DNA of 64,000 nucleotides. Origin: Segatella copri. GTDB lineage: Bacteria > Bacteroidota > Bacteroidia > Bacteroidales > Bacteroidaceae. Location: assembly GCF_019249795.2 (NCBI RefSeq), contig NZ_CP156891.1, positions 434,001 to 498,000 on the forward strand, written 5' to 3'. Below the pieces are notes generated by a model that worked only from the letters and a program-made list of their open reading frames with translations, ran no database searches and had not been told where the DNA came from. Shown piece by piece: positions 61,233-64,000 of this stretch; the stretch's first letter is position 1, and each line of letters starts with the position of its first letter. The position numbers were made by a program, and so were the translations under genes.

Positions 61233-62183
61233 ATGAACATTCAAGAAGCAAAGCAAATCAAGATTGCAGACTATCTGCAAAGTTTGGGACACCGCCCTGT
61301 CAAGCAGCAGGGCGCAAACCTTTGGTACAAGTCACCGCTGAGAAACGAGAGCGAGGCATCTTTCAAGGTGAACACCACGATGAACAGTTGGTTCGATTTC
61401 GGCATGGGCAAGGGCGGCAACATCATCACCCTTGTGTCCTATCTTTACGCATCCGACAACCTGCCTTATCTTTTGGACAAGATGGAGAAGCAAACTCCCC
61501 ATGTTCGTCCGACCGACTTTTCTTTTACTCAGCAAGCTACCGAGCCGAGTTTTGAGCGATTGGAAGTGAGGGAACTTAACCATCCTGCACTCCTGCGCTA
61601 TCTGAGCGAGCGAAAGATTAATCTGCACATTGCCCAAAAGGAATGTGCGGAACTCCACTTCTCGCATAACTATAAAAACTACTTTGCCATCGGCTTCAAG
61701 AACAAGTCGGGTGGCTATGAGGTGCGTAACCGATTCTTCAAGGGGTGCATGTCACCCAAGGATATCACCCATATCCGACATCAAGGCGAGCCAAGATACG
61801 CTTGCTATGTTTTCGAGGGCATGATGGATTATCTTTCTTTTCTCTCGTTACGCTTGGAGAAGTTTCCTGCTTGTCCGTCATTGGACGCACAGGACTATGT
61901 GATACTCAACTCCACAAGCAACGTGGACAAGGCTATTGATGCACTCCATGGCTACGAGCGCATCAGTTGTCTGCTCGACAACGATGACGCAGGGCGTAAG
62001 GCTACACTTGCCATCAAGACTGCTCTCGGCTACCGTGTGAGGGACGCATCCCACTTGTACAGTGAATACAACGACTTGAACGACTATCTGTGCGGAGTGA
62101 AATCCAAACAGTCAGTACACCAAGTACAGCCTGTTAAGCAGACTGTTCCACCTCGCAGGAAAGGCGCAGCCTTGGGCATGTAG
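61233..62183 (+). CDS. Toprim primase-like protein
   Basis: 316 residues. The N-terminal ~90 resemble a CHC2-type primase zinc-binding domain (ADYLQSLGHRPVKQQGANLW, SPLRNESEASFKVNTTMNSW, FDFGMGKGGNIITLVSYLYA) but without any of the metal-binding cysteines. Then comes a Toprim domain with the acidic motifs YVFEGMMDYLSF (Glu) and CLLDNDDAGRKATL (Asp-x-Asp). It should synthesise or support primers for the element's replication. It follows the repeat cluster and precedes the relaxase. Confidence 0.85.
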   Translation: MNIQEAKQIKIADYLQSLGHRPVKQQGANLWYKSPLRNESEASFKVNTTMNSWFDFGMGKGGNIITLVSYLYASDNLPYLLDKMEKQTPHVRPTDFSFTQQATEPSFERLEVRELNHPALLRYLSERKINLHIAQKECAELHFSHNYKNYFAIGFKNKSGGYEVRNRFFKGCMSPKDITHIRHQGEPRYACYVFEGMMDYLSFLSLRLEKFPACPSLDAQDYVILNSTSNVDKAIDALHGYERISCLLDNDDAGRKATLAIKTALGYRVRDASHLYSEYNDLNDYLCGVKSKQSVHQVQPVKQTVPPRRKGAALGM

Positions 62184-62233
62184 GCGGTTCCTGCTCCAAT
62201 GGCTATTCTGAACGGAAAAGCCATAGCTCAATA

Positions 62234-62303
62234 GGGCGTTTTCTTGACGCAGTGGCACGCCACCGCTAAAAACACCCATTTGAGCAAAGGGGCATCCCCT
62301 TTT
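62234..62303 (+). other. candidate oriT of the MobV element
   Basis: A palindrome: GGGCGTTTT ... AAAACACCC (one mismatch) around GTGGC-AC-GCCAC (62252-62263), followed by a second perfect hairpin AAAGGGG-CAT-CCCCTTT (about 62286-62302). It lies about 70 bp upstream of the relaxase gene, where MobV-type origins are found. Confidence 0.55.
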
Positions 62304-62373
62304 GAAACCCCGTGAGCCATGCGCTGGGCGCAATGCGGCAAGCGGATTTGTACAACTCAAAAACAAGTTTATT

Positions 62374-63720
62374 ATGGGACATTTCAGTTTGGATTTCAAG
62401 AAGGCAAAGGGCTGCTCTGACGCAAGGGAGTCAGACCACATAGAGCGCAAGGTGATACCCGACAACGCTGACCCTACGAGAACTCACCTCAACCGTGAGC
62501 TTGTCAAGATGCCGAGCGGTGTGTATGGTCGTGACGAAGCCATCGCCCACCGCATCAAGACGGCAGGCATCAAGCGCAAGATAACCAATGACCAGGTGAG
62601 GGTGATTAGAACCGTGCTGTCTGGAACGCACGAGGACATGATGAACATCGCAGCCAATGGTCAGCTTGACGATTGGTGCAACGACAGCTTGAAGTGGTTG
62701 CAGGACACATTCGGCAAGGAGAATGTCGTGTCGGTGGTTCTCCACATGGATGAGCACACGCCGCACCTCCACGCCTCCATCGTTCCGATAGTAACAGGCG
62801 AGCGGAGAAAGGCGAAGAACAAGACAGCGGAAGAAGGCAAGCGGACATACCGCAAGAAAGCCAATGCCGTGAGACTGTGTGCCGATGATGTGCTCAACCG
62901 AGACAAAATGATTGGCTATCACGACAGCTATGCTGAAGCTATGAGCAAGTATGGCTTGAAGAGAGGTGTCCGTGGATCAGATGCGAGGCATACCACCACG
63001 GCACAGTATTATCGCAACATCAAGCGAGAGACCGAGAGACTTCAAAACTGTATGAAGCTGCTGCAATCTGATATTGAGGAAGCACAGCGACTTCTACAAC
63101 AAACCAAGAGTGAAATCAGCACGGAGAAACTACAGGCTGCTAAGATGGAAGCCAAGACAGCCTTTGTGTCGAAGATTGGTTCTCTTTTAGGTAGTGGAAA
63201 ATTGAAGGAGGTGGAGCAACACAACCGAAAGTTGTGCGAGCTTGTGACAAACCGAGAGCAATACATTGACGAACTCCATGAGAAGGTGCAACGTATGGAG
63301 GACAGCCACAGCAAACAGCTTGACGAGATACAGCGTAAGCACCAATCGGAGGTCGCGAATTTGGAGAGCAAGCACACCACGGAGGTAACGATGCTCAACA
63401 ACATTATCCGCAAAGCCAAGCGTTGGTTCCCGATGTTGGAGGCACGCTTGCAAATGGAAGACCTGTGCAGGAGGGTTGGCTTTACCGTTGAACAAATTGA
63501 GGTGCTTCTTACAGGAAAGGCACTCAACTTTAGCGGTTCACTCTATTCCGAGGAGCACAGAAGAAAGTTCAATGTAGTGAATGCAGAAATTAAGGTATTC
63601 TCTGATTCTACCAAGCCGAACCAACTATTTTTGTATATAAATAGACAAACTATGGTTGAATGGTTTAAGGAACAGTGGAATAATATAAGGTTAAAAACAC
63701 AGCGTCGTTTCAAACTTTAA
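62374..63720 (+). CDS. MobV-family relaxase
   Basis: 448 residues from ATG 62374 (MGHFSLDFKKAKGCSDARES); the frame is open 72 bp earlier, but the family starts here. N-terminal Pre/Mob domain: DHIERKVIPDNADPTRTHLN, then the metal site VLHMDEHTPHLHASIVPI. Then a long coiled coil (about 235-360) and a C-terminal region. It should nick at the upstream palindrome and lead the strand into the recipient. Length is normal for chromosomal Bacteroidetes MobV proteins. Confidence 0.93.
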   Translation: MGHFSLDFKKAKGCSDARESDHIERKVIPDNADPTRTHLNRELVKMPSGVYGRDEAIAHRIKTAGIKRKITNDQVRVIRTVLSGTHEDMMNIAANGQLDDWCNDSLKWLQDTFGKENVVSVVLHMDEHTPHLHASIVPIVTGERRKAKNKTAEEGKRTYRKKANAVRLCADDVLNRDKMIGYHDSYAEAMSKYGLKRGVRGSDARHTTTAQYYRNIKRETERLQNCMKLLQSDIEEAQRLLQQTKSEISTEKLQAAKMEAKTAFVSKIGSLLGSGKLKEVEQHNRKLCELVTNREQYIDELHEKVQRMEDSHSKQLDEIQRKHQSEVANLESKHTTEVTMLNNIIRKAKRWFPMLEARLQMEDLCRRVGFTVEQIEVLLTGKALNFSGSLYSEEHRRKFNVVNAEIKVFSDSTKPNQLFLYINRQTMVEWFKEQWNNIRLKTQRRFKL

Positions 63721-63735
63721 TATACTTTTTGCAAG

Positions 63736-63781
63736 AACAAAGAAGGCAGCTTACTTTTTTTGGGTAAACCGCCTCTTTGTT
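63736..63781. terminator. hairpin between relaxase and beta-barrel gene
   Basis: AACAAAGA(A)GGC pairs with GCCTCTTTGTT across a loop that contains TTTTTTT. It lies between convergent genes and may end both transcripts. The pairing has one bulge. Confidence 0.55.
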
Positions 63782-63788
63782 GTTGCTT

Positions 63789-64000
63789 TTACAATTGACA
63801 TGTTAGAGATAGCATAACATTTCCAGAATGTTGTTTGTATCTAACATAGGATGTGTAAGTTGGTGTAACATTTTGTTTTAACCAATTGATTCCGTTAAGG
63901 TGAAAGATATTCGTGCCAGAAAGTTTGCATGTGAATTTCTTGATTTTATAGGAAATGGAAAAATCAATATCTCGCAATATCTTACTTCCGCTTGTATTCT
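63789..64000 (-). CDS. outer-membrane beta-barrel/TonB-dependent protein, C-terminus
   Basis: Only the last ~70 residues are in the window (NTSGSKILRDIDFSISYKIK, KFTCKLSGTNIFHLNGINWL, then a final strand HSGNVMLSLTCQL). Alternating hydrophobic residues and a terminal strand ending in an aromatic/aliphatic pattern are typical of TonB-dependent or outer membrane beta-barrel proteins of Bacteroidetes. The 5' part lies beyond 64000. Confidence 0.6.
   Translation of the reverse strand, partial: NTSGSKILRDIDFSISYKIKKFTCKLSGTNIFHLNGINWLKQNVTPTYTSYVRYKQHSGNVMLSLTCQL

Larger units (their letters stand above)
57726..63781 (+). mobile_element. second integrative and mobilizable element, ends not resolved
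   Basis: The gene order integrase, unknown, SF3-like helicase, Toprim primase, MobV relaxase is a typical small Bacteroidetes mobilizable element. No conjugation machinery is visible. Gene-derived limits are given; the attachment sites were not found. A beta-barrel gene in opposite orientation starts the DNA to the right. Confidence 0.7.

Overview
This window is chromosomal DNA of a Bacteroidales bacterium, most likely Prevotella/Segatella (copri-like). The evidence is the gene content (GGGtGRT pair, DUF4293, DUF4295, smalltalk/HU pair, Bacteroidetes-type omega subunit, S16 with an Ala-rich tail, DUF1015 beside serC/serA), promoters of the Bacteroidetes form TTTG-N19-21-TAnnTTTG, and the absence of Shine-Dalgarno sites. 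The species is an inference.

Layout. Positions 1-5.7 kb are ordinary chromosome: the 3' part of lysA, two glycosyltransferase-like genes and hrpB. Positions 5.7-10.8 kb hold a minus-strand accessory block with a DUF5675 protein, a primase/DUF3987 ATPase and three unknown genes. Positions 11-14.4 kb are an IS4-family element, a divergent CfxA-type class A beta-lactamase, and an IS1380-family copy that has lost its catalytic core. Positions 15.22-26.1 kb form an integrative and mobilizable element bounded by imperfect direct repeats. It carries two tandem tyrosine recombinases, two excisionase-like HTH genes, a DUF3408 gene, a candidate oriT hairpin, mobC and mobA, and a gene cleanly interrupted by an IS982-family element with a 7-bp target duplication. 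Its cargo is a three-gene operon on the minus strand: two paralogues with a Cys-rich N-terminus, an internal hydrophobic/lipobox-like segment and a C-terminal TonB domain, followed by a radical SAM activase-like enzyme. That cargo is the best candidate in the window for an undescribed system.

Positions 26.1-28.9 kb are a transition: a lipoprotein, a dGTPase remnant with an Abi-like start, and the smalltalk/HU pair. Positions 29-57.3 kb are core chromosome: rpmB-rpmG-DUF4295; map-tsaD-cinA C-terminal domain; smpB-metH-HAD; DMP19; the GGGtGRT/scaffold operon; rpsP and a flippase; bamD-rpoZ-DUF4293; uvrB; serC-serA-DUF1015-YigZ; a DbpA-like helicase; TPR and membrane proteins; glgB; YhcH; and a MORN-repeat protein.

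From 57.4 kb to about 63.8 kb a second mobilizable element begins: integrase, unknown gene, SF3-type helicase, Toprim primase and MobV relaxase. Its noncoding segments hold direct repeats, clustered CTCAACAAA-type repeats and an oriT-like palindrome. The window ends in the 3' end of a gene that looks like an outer-membrane beta-barrel protein. All family assignments come from reading the sequence and recalled family signatures; no database search was run.
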